The notes under the pieces are model-generated. The model saw only the letters and a program-made list of their open reading frames with translations, searched no databases and was not told where the DNA came from. A stretch of DNA of 64,000 nt. It comes from Aplectana chamaeleonis. Taxonomy: Eukaryota; Nematoda; Chromadorea; Rhabditida; Cosmocercidae. The stretch's first letter is position 1. Each line of letters opens with the position of its first letter. Shown here piece by piece: positions 32,727-44,300 of this stretch. The position numbers and the translations under genes were made by a program. The stretch is from the NCBI GenBank assembly GCA_029168955.1, contig JAPDOI010000718.1:186001-250000 (forward strand), in the 5' to 3' direction.

Positions 32727-33019
32727 ATTTGAAAAACGATTCTGAATGCGGAAATCGGAATTCTGCTCACCTCTGTAGAGAGTTTCTACGTGTTTCAAAG
32801 CTGTGGATACATATCATTTATAGCCGGGTGGAGTTTGTTTCCGTTTACCGCGTGCGTCTGTGCGCGTATGCGGCGGCTCTTTCGCCGCCACAGTTTCTCG
32901 CTGTCTCTCCTCTCGCTCCGCACAAGCGCACAACGGATCATAGTTAATTTAGTACCGAAACATCGGAGATATTAGAGGGACCGGAAAGTAATGTCGTTCT
33001 CTTACGCTAAATACAAACA

Positions 33020-34261
33020 CATACATTTTTAATGAGTCTTTCTTGTTATTCAATTATATAATCCTCACCATAGTCAGAACCCTTTTTCCATCTAGTGTGT
33101 GTTTTCAATCACTGATCGATAAAAATTCATTGGGTTCTCGGCAAAATACAATACCCGCGCTAAGTTTTGTAAAAACGGGGAGCCTTTGCCAAACTTGGCA
33201 AAAAAGCGTCCGATGCATGTAACTTTTTTGAACGAAGACATTTTTGGATTCTGAAAAGACTATTATATTCACAGCTCGAATTTCTACATAACAGTGTGCC
33301 TTGTGGACAGAAGTTCCCTAAAATCACTTTGTTTTCGAGTAAAATTGTTTTTGCGGTCGTTTTACAAAAACGTCGCGCGCGACAAAAAGCGGCGAAACGT
33401 TGAGTAGTAATTGTACAAGTAATAGAAGAGCAATATCTATGTTTTCTTCGTGAGTTGGATGAAAGTGGGGCTCTCTCGAGATCTGTGCAGATTGATTTTT
33501 CGAAATCCTCTATTTATCGGTCTGGGGCTTTCGCAACAAAAGTCTGACTTTTCAGGAAGCTCCCGAGAGTGTTTAGTGAAGGATTTCGAAAATTCAATCT
33601 GCACAGATCTCGAGAGAGCCCCACTTTCATCCAACACACGAAGAAAACATAGAGATTGCTCTTCTATTACTTGTACAATTACTACTCAACGTTTCGCCGC
33701 TTTTTGCCGCGCGCGACGTTTTTGTAAAACGACCGCAAAAACAATTTCACTCGAAAACGAAGTGATTTTAGGGAACTTCGGTTCACAAGGCACATTGTTA
33801 TGTAGGAATTCGAGCTGTGAATATGATTGCTTTTTCAGAATCCAAAAATGTCTTCGTTCAAAAAAGTTACATGCATCGGACGCTTTTTTGCCAAGTTTGG
33901 CAAATGCTCCCCGTTTTTACGAAACTTAGCGCGGGTATTGTATCTAGAGATGGCATTTTTGGATATCATCCCAAATTTGCTAGTTTTTTGCCACTAAAAC
34001 GCGTTGCAGCGCTCGGAATAAGTGGAAATCCGGTGGTGCACCACCGGGCGAAAATGGTGGTTGAGGCAGCACCTCCCACCCAATTTCGTTTACTTTTTCT
34101 AAGGTTCGCCTGGTGCAAAGCGTTCTTGTGTTGCTGTAATGAACCCAAACACCCGCTCTGCCTACTTTCCCAGTCAGCTTCAAATGTTCTTGGATGGTCG
34201 ACTCAGGTTGGTTAACACTATTCGACAATTCCTCGATCGTTTGAGACGGACTTCCTTTCAC
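33020..34261 (-). pseudogene. mariner transposase remnant
   Basis: On the minus strand the N-terminal piece (about 34261-33980) has EELSNSVNQPESTIQEHL, part of the helix-turn-helix, then after a deletion NTRTLCTR and PPFSPGGAPPDFHLFRALQ, which is the third catalytic block with SPDLAPSD altered to SPGGAPPD. The C-terminal piece lies beyond the foldback (about 33135-33055) with RWKKGSDYGEDYIIE and a stop. The first two catalytic blocks are missing. Confidence 0.8.
33149..33940. mobile_element. Foldback element with 361-bp arms
   Basis: The left arm 33149-33509 and right arm 33580-33940 are near-perfect reverse complements, from CAATACCCGCGCTAAGTTTT at the ends to CAGATTGA.TTTTCGAAATCC at the loop. 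The loop is about 70 bases. TA flanks both sides (33147-33148, 33941-33942). Open frames on both strands follow from the inverted arrangement. Confidence 0.95.
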
Positions 34262-34314
34262 CTCCGTCTTACTTCGTCGGTAACAGAAACGACATTACTT
34301 TCCGGTCCTTCGAA

Positions 34315-36427
34315 TACATGGCTTTTGAAGAATAGTAACTAAATACGAGGTTCCGCCAATCTCATAGATGTGCGCTCTGAATCGAAAAATTCCCGTAAGT
34401 TTACATACCTGATATAAAAAGCAGCACCGGAACGGGCATTCTATTGAACACTGGTAATGAGAATGTTGTGGTGAAAGGATAGTAATTTTTTGCGGTTCTC
34501 TAATATCAACCCTTTTCGGAATATGTAGTAGTCATGCAATTGCTTCGTGTTTCAAATTTATCGCACGAAATTCAGAGTATCGTGCAATCCAATTTAAGGG
34601 GATGAGCATTCGAAAGTAGTTTAAAAAAAGGAAGAGGTCAGTGTGTCCCTACTTGACGTGATTATTTTTTAACGAGCGTGGCAGCCCTTCTCTTGAGGAA
34701 ATCGCCGCTGCGACTCCGCGATAAAGCCATACCGGCTCCGCGAAAGGTACCACAGCGACTCCGCGAAAGTGCCGCTGCGGCACCACGATGGGTGGCTGCG
34801 CCTTTACAAAAATAGGACCAACTGAGAGTAACTCATATAAAAATTAATCTCGTGAGCCATACTACAACTGGGCGGGGCCTACGAACAGAAATGTGCATCT
34901 ACGGTTGTTAGGTCCTTTATCTGATTAGGAAACTTTTCTCAAAGTTCGCGGCGTACTGTTTCAGTGCCTCACGGTGTGTTTACTGTTTTAACCGGAATTT
35001 AGATCAAAGATAATCACGTGAAAAAAATACACCTAAAACGCACGTTTCCGAACAGCCTTGGAAACGTTGCTGAGAAACGGCTAAATATTCGGGCATTTCT
35101 CCCCTGCGACCTTTAAATTTCTTCTGAACTGCGCGCTAATAACTCAAATACATTGAATGGGGTAGTTTTTCAAGCTTTCCACCAATACGACTCCTAAAAA
35201 ACCGCGGTTTTCTCAAACCACCTCCTTCCCAAACTGTACGCCACCTCTTATTCCGAACACCGTAGACTCCGTCAATCCAGTTTATAGTCCGGCAGCGAAT
35301 TTAACCGAAACGAATGTTCCCCACGATGTGTACATCCTCCCCCACCCTTTTAACTCAGAACTCCAACTTTCAACTTGGTAGCATGTTTTTCAGCGTAACT
35401 GTGAGCATAACAGGAGATGGCAAAGTGCATAACCCCACAAACTGCCAGTGAAGTCCAACGTCCTCCACACGACGCTTTGAAAAATGTCTGAAAGAAATTG
35501 AGCTCTGAACCCTTTGTGCCCTCTCCTGAAATGCTTAGGTGTTATTTCTTGTCCCGATGAATCCTACATTTATTGATCAAGCCTCAGCAAGGAGAGTGTG
35601 TTGAATTCAGTACTCTTCGAGACAAGAGGACCCACACGAGCATGACACTACAATACTAGCAATTGCTTTGACATGACCGTAAATAACATCAACTGGCTTG
35701 AAGTTTTCAAGTACGTACTGCCTGTCTCCCTACTTTCGAGCCGGTCGCTGCAAGGCTTATGGGATTTACCATGCGCGTCCTAATCGCGGCGTTTGTTATC
35801 TATCGCCCCCTTTTCTTCGCCGACTTTTGGAAAACAGTGATAGGAAAAACGGCAAACGACAATCGACAAAAATCGTCCACAAACAGCCGGCAACCGGCAA
35901 ACGGCAATTGCCGCACATCCCTATTCGGCACCCTAGATTACCTCTGAATACACGTTTTGAGCACACATACATGTTAATCCCACAACTTTGAACAGAAGTT
36001 GTAACCTGGTTAACATTTCTTCTGCGCTCATAATTCTTCTAAACATCAATTTCGCTTTTTACCCAATTAACACTACATAGCGTTGATAGTAATGTTTTTC
36101 TCCAAGTTAGTGGTCCAAGTCAATATTCTATTTACATTATTTGATGTTACATTTTGCCCAGCATTTTTTCAATTGCTGTGTGGCAGCGCAATCTTTTTCT
36201 GTGATAAAAATCTATTTTCAAGATGAGCCCTACATAGGTATCGCAACTTATGACGAGCTTTTCATGACAAACACCTTGAAATTCACTCTAGAACCATTGT
36301 ACCCCTCACACAGCATGTGAAAAAGCCAACCGAGATACCCACTTGGGAGTGCTAGCCTTGCGTGTAACGGCGCGCGTAGTATGTGTGACTACACCATGCA
36401 TTTTCGAAGCCTAACCGCAATGACGGG
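34315..36427. other. Intergenic stretch
   Basis: No gene is supported. It contains the GC-rich tract at 34690-34805 (units like GCGACTCCGCGAAAGTGCCG) and, at 35840-35920, short repeats of CGGCAAACGACAATCG and CCGGCAACCGGCAAACGG, a type of tract common in rhabditid non-coding DNA. Confidence 0.45.
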
Positions 36428-36437
36428 TGCTTCTAAC

Positions 36438-37078
36438 AAGACGTTGAATCCAGGGAAAAATTTTCGTCCCCGCGAGTACCGTAGCTAGCAGGAGAACAAA
36501 TCCCGGCAGGACCCGCCACCAACCGCGACGCACATGCGGTTCGACGGCGCTGGCTGGCGCTTTGCCAGCCTTTCCGGCAATCATCGATGTTAGACCGGCA
36601 AGCATCGAAGGGGTAACGGAGTCGACGGAAGCGTAAGGATCGGTTTTCGTCATGGCACACTGGTTTTCTGGGTAGAACGTGGTTGGTATAAACAAAGTTT
36701 CCTCGGAAGAATTGCTCTAATCACCTAATTTTCTCTAATTTTGATCTAAAGTTTAAATTCTCCAACTTTCTCATTTTCCGGCATTATTTATCGTCCTTCC
36801 GTTCGAAGTTTGTTTCTTTACTCGCAGTTTTTGAAGTTTTTTCTGAATTCCTTTACATTACATGAATGAACATCGCTTAATCAATACGAGAGCCGGCTAA
36901 TGATTATCCGCCAGGCGATGAGTCATACGCTGGCCGGAAAAAGTTGGCAAAGCGCAAGCCAGCGCTGTCGAGCCGGATGTGCGTCGCGGTTGGAGGCGGG
37001 TCCTGCCGGGATTTGTTCTCCTGCTAGCTACGGTACTCACGGGGACGAAAATTTTTCCCCTGGATTCAACGTCTTGTG
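36438..37078. mobile_element. Long-TIR foldback with 11-bp duplication (Mutator-like)
   Basis: Arms of about 150 bases run from AAGACGTTGAATCCAGGGAA at 36438 and close in reverse at about 37076, through AAATCCCGGCAGGACCCGCC and AACCGCGACGCACAT. GTGCTTCTAAC stands directly before the left end (36427-36437) and again at the right (37078-37088), an 11-bp direct repeat. Long arms with a 9-11-bp duplication fit Mutator-like elements. There is no transposase. The exact outermost base is uncertain by one or two positions. Confidence 0.8.
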
Positions 37079-37559
37079 TGCTTCTAACCAAATTGAAAAA
37101 AAAACGAGTTTCCCTCTTCAGCTGGAATCAGGCGAGTTACTGCGGCACGAAAAAAGTGGGCGTGGCCAAATGCGATACCACGGTGCCCCCCACCCTCTGC
37201 GATAGCACCTAAAAAGGGCTCCATATTCTAGTTGGGCATCTCGAATAACCCCGCTCAGACCATAATGAGCCAATTTTTCTCGGCCAGTGTAGTCCCAAAA
37301 GTGGAATAGTGCTCAAAAAATGATCAAAACTCACTTGTCAAGCGTGCTTCAGCCGTTGCAGAGGACTCCAGAATTGCGAGACCCTATCCAACCTGCAAGA
37401 ATATTCTAGAAGTGTAAAATCTCTAATGAGATGCTGTTTACTAGCACTCTGAAGTGACGAAAACTATGTAATTCAACTCGCAAACTGAACGCGAACGACA
37501 CGATGGAACGTGAAAATATGATTAGAAATAGGGCGCCATGTGGCCTTGGACCATATGTA

Positions 37560-37673
37560 GATCTCTCCCCGAGCGTCCCCTCGGAGGCCATCTGTGATTG
37601 GTCATCAGACGAAATTGACCAATCATGGATGGCCTCCGCGGGGACGGGAACGATCGGGGAGAGATGTGCGTAG
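37560..37673. repeat. Perfect-like hairpin of about 114 bp
   Basis: GATCTCTCCCCGAGCGTCCC at 37560 pairs with the reverse copy ending near 37665, and inside it TGATTGGTCA pairs with TGACCAATCA. It is likely the body of a small MITE. Confidence 0.65.
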
Positions 37674-38299
37674 GATCCCTGAGGGGACCGTTGTATCTCA
37701 CTTGGCCACATCCATTTTTATGTGCTGCAATAACTCTACTGACCTTAGCGAAAGAGGGAAACTCCGGGCAGGAGCTCAAATTTAGTGCGGCACGGTGAAA
37801 TGAGGAATGCTAACCAGACACCCACTTGGCGTGCCGTGAATGCGGACCACTGCACACCATCGCACGCCTAATATCATTTTTAGCGCATGGCGAGCTTGCA
37901 ACGTAATATTCGTCGTTCCAAAAGAATTCAGAGTAATTCTGTCAAAGCTGGGGGGGATTTCTAAGCATGAAAATCGGAAATACTCGAATTTACAAAATCG
38001 AAAATTAGAATTCGTAAATACCCTCTCTAGCTGCCTAGAACCACTCAACCACTCTGCCTAGAACCACGCGTTTTATAAAAGCCTCGCCTCAAGTTTCGAG
38101 CCAGATTTACTATTCCCTCGCGCGCTTGCGCGGAGCGAGGGTAGAGACAGCGATAAATTGCGGGGAGAAGGAGACGCAGCGTACGCACGCAGACGCAAGC
38201 GACGAACGGAAACAAATCACACTCGGAAACAGAGGATAAGAGTATCCATCAGGCAATTTCTAGGGTATTTCATAAAGCATTCGCAAATTCCGCTCAAAA

Positions 38300-39660
38300 C
38301 TTGTATGTAGGGATAATCTAGGGTACTGAACACGAACCTTGGGTCCGCTTGATAAATTGTGAGGTTCTCTGTAGAAGAGCGTAGGTACAATGTCATTTAG
38401 GGGACAAAACCTACCTTAGCATTTCGAAAATTGACAAAATCATTAAATTCGTATTCAGCAGCCCGCATATAAATTTGGAGTCAAATCTGAGACTTTGACC
38501 AAATTACAGTATACCCACCGTGAACCACGTAAGATTTCAAAGATCGATAAACGCACCTCCTCAGAAACTCAACGGGTCCGACCGCAGATTTCTGTCGGGT
38601 TAAACCCCTTAGCGTTCCCCTCCCTTACTTCTTTCAACTGAGACGACGTGGAGGAGAAGTAAAATTTATCCCTCCCCCCCTCATGTCGTCTCACTTGAGA
38701 CTACGTGGAGGAACAATGCTGAAGGGTCCGACCCGACAGAAATCTGGGGATGGACCCCGTTCGAGCTGGGGTCGGACCCGGCGAATGTCTGAGTCAGATC
38801 CGTGTTAGGCATTCCAACTAACCCTCAGATAAAAATTTGGGCCACATCTATTCTAACGTTCCGAGAATCGAGAAAATTCGCGTTTTGCCTTCGAAAATTT
38901 CCCCCGATGGGAACTCCGTTCAACGTTCGAAAAATGTGCATTCACCCGAACATAGTCCGGGGGATCATTTTGGGTTCTGGACACGAATATGAGGTCCGTT
39001 TCTAGGTTTTGGAAAGATCACTGCGCATTTTGAAAGACACAATAGGTCCAGAAAACCAGGATGCTTCAAAATACACTACCCACTACGCCAGTCAAACCTA
39101 GTATTCAGAGCTCATCATAGCAAATATTTCGAAATGTTGAAATGTTTGTTCTTGGCGTTTCTACCTATCGTGTCCAGCGAAATCATGTCGGAAACTTGTT
39201 TCTGGAAGTTGTTTTGGGTGCTGATTACGAATCTGAGGCCCAATTTGATATTTCAAAAAATACGTCTGATTTGGTCCGAAAATTCAAAATGGGGGGAATT
39301 TTGCTGCCCAAACGCGACTTTTGAAGATTTCAAGAACCCTACGACCGAATCGCCTCAAAACTTGTACATAGTTGTGCAAATGTTAACTTGTACAAACTTG
39401 TACATACGGGCTGCCCAACACGAATCTGCAACCCGTTTATCGATTTTCGATAAATTAAAGTAGGTTACGGTGGGTATACGGTAGCACGGTCAAAGTCTCA
39501 GATTTGACTCAAATTTTCACTGTGGGTGTTATTCGGGACGCTGAACACGAATTCGACGTCCATTCTTCGATTATCAAAATTTTAAGGCAGGTATCGTCAG
39601 TTAGAAGGCATTATGCCTACCGTAACCTACAGTAACCCTGATTCTCCCGCGGAATAGACA
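38300..39660. repeat. Cluster of family D repeat units
   Basis: Units of roughly 100-130 bases each contain a form of TGAACACGAATCTGAGGTCC followed by GTTTATCGATTTTCGA and, in many, TTACGGTGGGTATACGGTAG. At least five units are present here in varying orientation and condition. An inverted repeat at 38573-38759 (GGGTCCGACCGCAGATTTCT and its reverse) is embedded. No protein is inferred from the short frames. Confidence 0.7.
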
Positions 39661-40275
39661 CCAGTTTCGGGTTTAGCGCCCTAAATAACCCTCAGTTGAA
39701 AGTTTTGAGCCGAATCCGAAAAAAATCGTTCTAAACGCCACATAAATTCCCTGACGAAATTCCCTTCCTTTTTTTTGAAGCAATAAAAATGACGTTATTA
39801 GAATCCCCTTAGCCATTTAGTCAATTTCAAGCACGGATCATTTATTACTCTCACAGACCTACAGCAACGACAACATGATTTTCCAAATCGCCACCGGAAG
39901 GTAACAAGCCTCCCTTGTCAGTGAAGCATCATGCAGTAAATCACAAACCTCATTCGGCTCTGAAGAGTGGTGGAAAAGACTCGAACGCTAACGTCGGACA
40001 GGGAACGAAATTCTCACTGCGTAAAATAGCCAAGTGATGGAACCCGAACGTGTTTAAACCGATATTAGGCTGATTTTCTACACGAAGGATAAAAACTCTT
40101 TCAATGAAACTCGAGAAGTATATATCTGTATTTCCTTTTTTTCAGGCGTCGAGTAATATTTCCGCCCAAGCTTCGTATAGGAGGGTTATGCAGTTGAGGT
40201 GCTGAACACGAAACAGACTGGTGTTCAGCACCACCGAGTAACCATAAAGTTTAGGCGAAAACTTGTTCGAGCTTT

Positions 40276-40681
40276 GGAGTCGGAAAAGTGGAATCTTCTT
40301 CTTCTTCAGCGTTTGTCCCGCATTGTAGCAGGGTCCGCTTTTCTCGAACGTTGCCGCCATTTGACCTTGTCATTCGCGTTGTCAGGATGGAGGCCTGCAA
40401 TTTTCATATCGTTGTGCAAAACATTCAGCCATCTCTGCTTAGGTCGTCCTCTTGGTCGCTGGCCCGTCACTTGGAGCTGCATAGCCGCTTTCGCAATTGA
40501 GTGTTCTCCAGCTCGCAGAACGTGCCCATCCCATCTTAGGCGATTTTCGCGAAGTTTGTCCGAAATGGGTGCGACACCGAATCTTTCACGCACATCTTCA
40601 TTCCGAACTCGGTCCAATCGGGTCAATCCACCACTCCACCTGAGCATCTTCGTTTCCATCACGGAGTCGGAAAAGTGGAAT
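40276..40681 (-). mobile_element. 5'-truncated LINE insertion with 19-bp target duplication
   Basis: GGAGTCGGAAAAGTGGAAT occurs at 40276-40294 and again, identical, at 40663-40681. The insert (40295-40662) reads on the minus strand and ends with the repeat (GAA)n next to the left duplication, so the 3' end is at the left and the 5' end is truncated at the right. This is the classical mark of target-primed reverse transcription. Confidence 0.92.
40306..40662 (-). pseudogene. LINE endonuclease/reverse transcriptase, C-terminal fragment
   Basis: The frame is open from the truncation point to its stop at 40306-40308: ETKMLRWSGGLTRLDRVRNE, then ERFGVAPISDKLRENRLRWD, GHVLRAGEHS and RGRPKQRW, ending KADPATMRDKR. 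This block lies after the polymerase domain in many nematode LINE proteins. No shift is seen, so the insertion is young. It is a different family from the RTE fragments at 0-0.6 and 11.4-13.0 kb. Confidence 0.85.
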
Positions 40682-41385
40682 AGTGACAATAATTCAATCG
40701 ACAAAGCATGATTAGTGACATATTGTAGGAAATTTCATCTCTCGGATACTGAGTTCACGAATGAGAGGTTCACTGTGTAATGGATCAAAGGGAATATGAA
40801 GATTTCGATAAATTACAAAGAAGCACAAAATTTTTCAGAATGTAATGATCATATGATATTCAAATCGGTGAGCCAGTTATCTGCAATTTCATTAAGCATT
40901 CTTTAAGATTGTAAATTCTATTCAGTTTTGAAAGTTTTATTGCAATTTCATACATATTTTTATTACAAAATGAACTTTAAGTAAACAATTACCGATTATA
41001 TTTCCATAAAATTCAAATCATGACATCCATAAAAGAAAAAAAAATCATATGATACAACCGTATTTGCAAGGCACGACTATGTATGGTACCTTTTTCTGAG
41101 GCGTGCATAAAGCTCTAGGCTCTATTAAGGCCGTAATGACCCTAAATACCTTCGATGAGGTTATTCTCTTTTCATCATAAGACATAGTACATATACATTT
41201 CTAATCGATGAATCCATAGAAAGAGATAGAGAGGAAGAGATTTCCGCAAATGAGCACCTGGCAAGGAGGAGGGCAGAGACGGTCAGATGAGAGTCAGTGA
41301 CGCAGAGGATTCGGGCTTTGTACATGGCATTACATCAGACTACATGACCAAAAAGTTCAAACAACTGGTATTGCTCGGGTCAATC
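40682..41385. other. AT-rich stretch downstream of the M1-like gene
   Basis: This is presumably the 3' flank of the minus-strand M1-like gene. I do not see a clear AATAAA at the expected distance on that strand. No other gene is present. Confidence 0.4.
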
Positions 41386-44300
41386 TCAGACACCGGATGT
41401 GGCGATCGTGTTGAATAGCCGAATCTTCTCACAGGTGTCTCGGACCACCCACGTGCAGGCGATTTCAGCAGTACGCGAAATCGCGTACTCTGCACAACAC
41501 GCCGCGTTGCCGCTCAGAATACGATTGTTCCGCGAGAACTGAAAGAAATAGGTTTGATATTGACTTTTCATTCAATCATTCAACCTTTCAATACGTCTCC
41601 GGAGGCGACAAAAGGCACAAAAGCGGGCGTGGCCAGAATACGTTTTCGTACAGCGCGCGGGAAAATCTCCAGAAAGTTCGTCTCATGGGCGGAGCATGAT
41701 GTTTATTGTCGCCACGCCCATCAGGGCACCTTCATGTGCTCTACGAAAGTGAACTAGAATGTACCTAGCTCTATACAAAATTTTAGTGAGAAGTTCAAGA
41801 TATTGAAGCTTTCAGAGGTAACAAGTTCCTAAAAGAGTTATTTCCATTTGGAGGAGTGCGCATATATTTCCAAAACTTTTAAAAAAATAAAATTTCTAGA
41901 AAGAATCAGCTCAGTGGGCGGACCGAATGGATTTTCGTTGCCACGCCCTCTTCCTTGCCTCTCTGTGGCTTAGGGAGGGAATGGCATAGGTATGCGACAT
42001 TCAACCAACATCTTTATAGTTTTTCTGAGAAAATCGAACTGAGCCTTCAAATGAAACACGAAATTTTCAAAACTTCGAGGACGACTGGTCCGTTGGGAGG
42101 GGCCAATGGCCTCTTCCAGTGGGAGGGTAAGGGGTTGATCGGTGCCATGCCTCATTTAGTGCTTTCTCGTACTCTTCAGAGGAAGTACATGGTTTAGCGA
42201 AAAACTCTTCTCCATCTGGATGTATTAGCAGGTTTCCCACCTCTGTTCGGAAAAGAAAACCTAACAAAAAAACTCGCACTATGGTCGGGACGAGTGAGTA
42301 GTTACAGCCACGCCCACTTAAGACGTCACAGAAAATGAGGTGGCATGTAATTACTCATTAGTGTTTTACATTTCAATGACATATATATGCGGGACTTCTT
42401 CTGAAGGAAACGTGGGGTGGAGTCTCCCGACCCATGTTCTCAATCAAAGTGTCACGACGAGGAAAGCCCGGAAATATGTTGAAAATTTCGGAGATCGGAA
42501 ATCGTTAGGGTCTACGAAATTTCGAAAACCGAAAGTCAAAAAAGAGAAGACCAAACACCATTGGAAATTGGAAGTCGGAAAGCGTATATCAAAATTTCCG
42601 GCCACTCCTGATCACGACTTTTGGGGCAATAACAGGTTCCTACCCACTCCTGCAACAATTTCGAACATTTTATTTGAAGAAAAATCCAGAAAATTTTTTT
42701 AAAAATCTTCCCAACCTTGAAGATCGCTTTCCATTTAGGGATATCCGTAATCGGTGGGGGTTGTAGTCGGTCTGTGAGCAAAATGGCGGCCATATCTCTG
42801 ATGATTCCCCGAATCGCGTCCCGTTTTGCCGGACATCGGCTGTCATCCCAGCATCGAATCATTCGAATGTACGAATCCACCTGAAAGTGGGTGAATAAGT
42901 CAATAATCGACAGTTTCAACTTCTCCCAAAAAGGTGTACTCGTCTTGAACGGGAAACAATTTGTATACACGGATATTGCCAGCGGTCAGCCTATCATTCG
43001 CCCGCTATTGGGCCGTAAAGGGTCCGCAACGTAGCGAGTAATGGGCCGCAACCCGCCCGATATGTTGTATTGTCCAAGCCAGTGTACTAATGGAAAACCC
43101 TGCTACATTCTCCCGAATTGCGCAAGCAATCAATACGTATTCTTTGCGCCGAGGGCCAGAATCAGATTCTCGAAATACTCCATGTAAACTTTAGGATTTA
43201 GCCGATATAAGTGCTCCAGCCCGGTGTTCGCCCGCGACCAGCGCGGAATTCCCTGAACTTGTTCCCAAAGGCTGCTCGCACACATTGCCCGCGAATAGCC
43301 CGTTATTCAGCCGCCAGTGGCTCGAGAAGTGCCCGCATTGCGCTGCACTCAGACAATAGGTGCGGACTAACCGCTGGCAATCAAGGCCTCTGCGGGCGGT
43401 ACGCCAGCAAGTCGCGGGCGTATCGCTGCTCATCGTGGCCTCGGCGAATCGGATCGCTTCCTCTCGTCGTCTCACAAGGGAAGTATACAAAGCGTAGGTC
43501 TGATCTGCCAAAACGACTAGTGTCGTTAGTATCTCTTGTGGCTCAATAGTAAAACTGCGCAGTATCCCGCCGCGAGCCGCAGGTTCCAAGAAGTTACAAG
43601 CTTGAAAAGCTCATTTTTTGTGCTTTTTGTACCTTCCAAAAAGCGCGTTATTCTTCGGAAAATCCGGAAATGGACCTCATAATTGTGTTCAGCGCCCAAA
43701 ACTACTCCCCTGAGCAAAGTTTGGGTGAACGAACATTTTCTGTACTTTGTCCAGACTGACAGCGTTTCGGACTTGTACGGATTTTCGGTTGGGCGCTTAT
43801 TTCTACCAATTGAGGGCTCTGCAAGCGTTTTAGAAAAATGTTCCAGATTTGACTTAAAATTCTCCCAGGAGGGTTTTTGGGTCACTGATCACCAATCTGT
43901 GATTTATTAGTCGATTTTCAAAAGTTTCCGGCTCATTTCGTTTGAAGCTTCCCAACCGGGGAAAATTTCGAGGGAAAAACGCCACTTTCGAGATTTCCGG
44001 TTTTCTACGATAGATATGTCTCAAAATCATTTGCTGAGGGTTATTTAGAGTGCTAATCACGAATCTGGAGTCCGTTTATCGATTTTTTGCAGATTACGGT
44101 AGATTACGGTGGGCATACGGTAGTTGGGTCAAAATCTGAGATTTTACTCAAAACTTGTATACGGGGGTTATTCGGGGTGGAGAATACGAATTTAACGTCC
44201 GTTTGTCTATTTTCAAAATACTAAGGTGGGTTTTGACCCCTAAATGACATGTTACCCACCGTAACCTACATTAAACCTCAAAATTTCGACAAATGGACTC

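Larger units (their letters stand above)
32975..34314 (-). mobile_element. mariner transposon, third type, split by a foldback
   Basis: Inverted ends share GGACCGGAAAGTAATGTCGT (from 32978, and reversed ending near 34308), with TA just outside (32973-32974, 34315-34316). The left outer end is three bases shorter than the right. The 792-bp foldback at 33149-33940 lies inside. Without it the element would be only about 550 bp, so it is an internally deleted copy. It is not close in sequence to the other two mariners. Confidence 0.85.

Noticed and set aside
33437..33929. Frames across the foldback at 33.4-33.9 kb
   Set aside because: They read one arm and then the other of the same inverted repeat, so the sequence is not independent coding DNA.
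43191..43589. 132-codon frame on the minus strand
   Set aside because: It covers a dispersed repeat with copies at 0.8 and 44.5 kb; the frames differ between copies and no domain is recognised.
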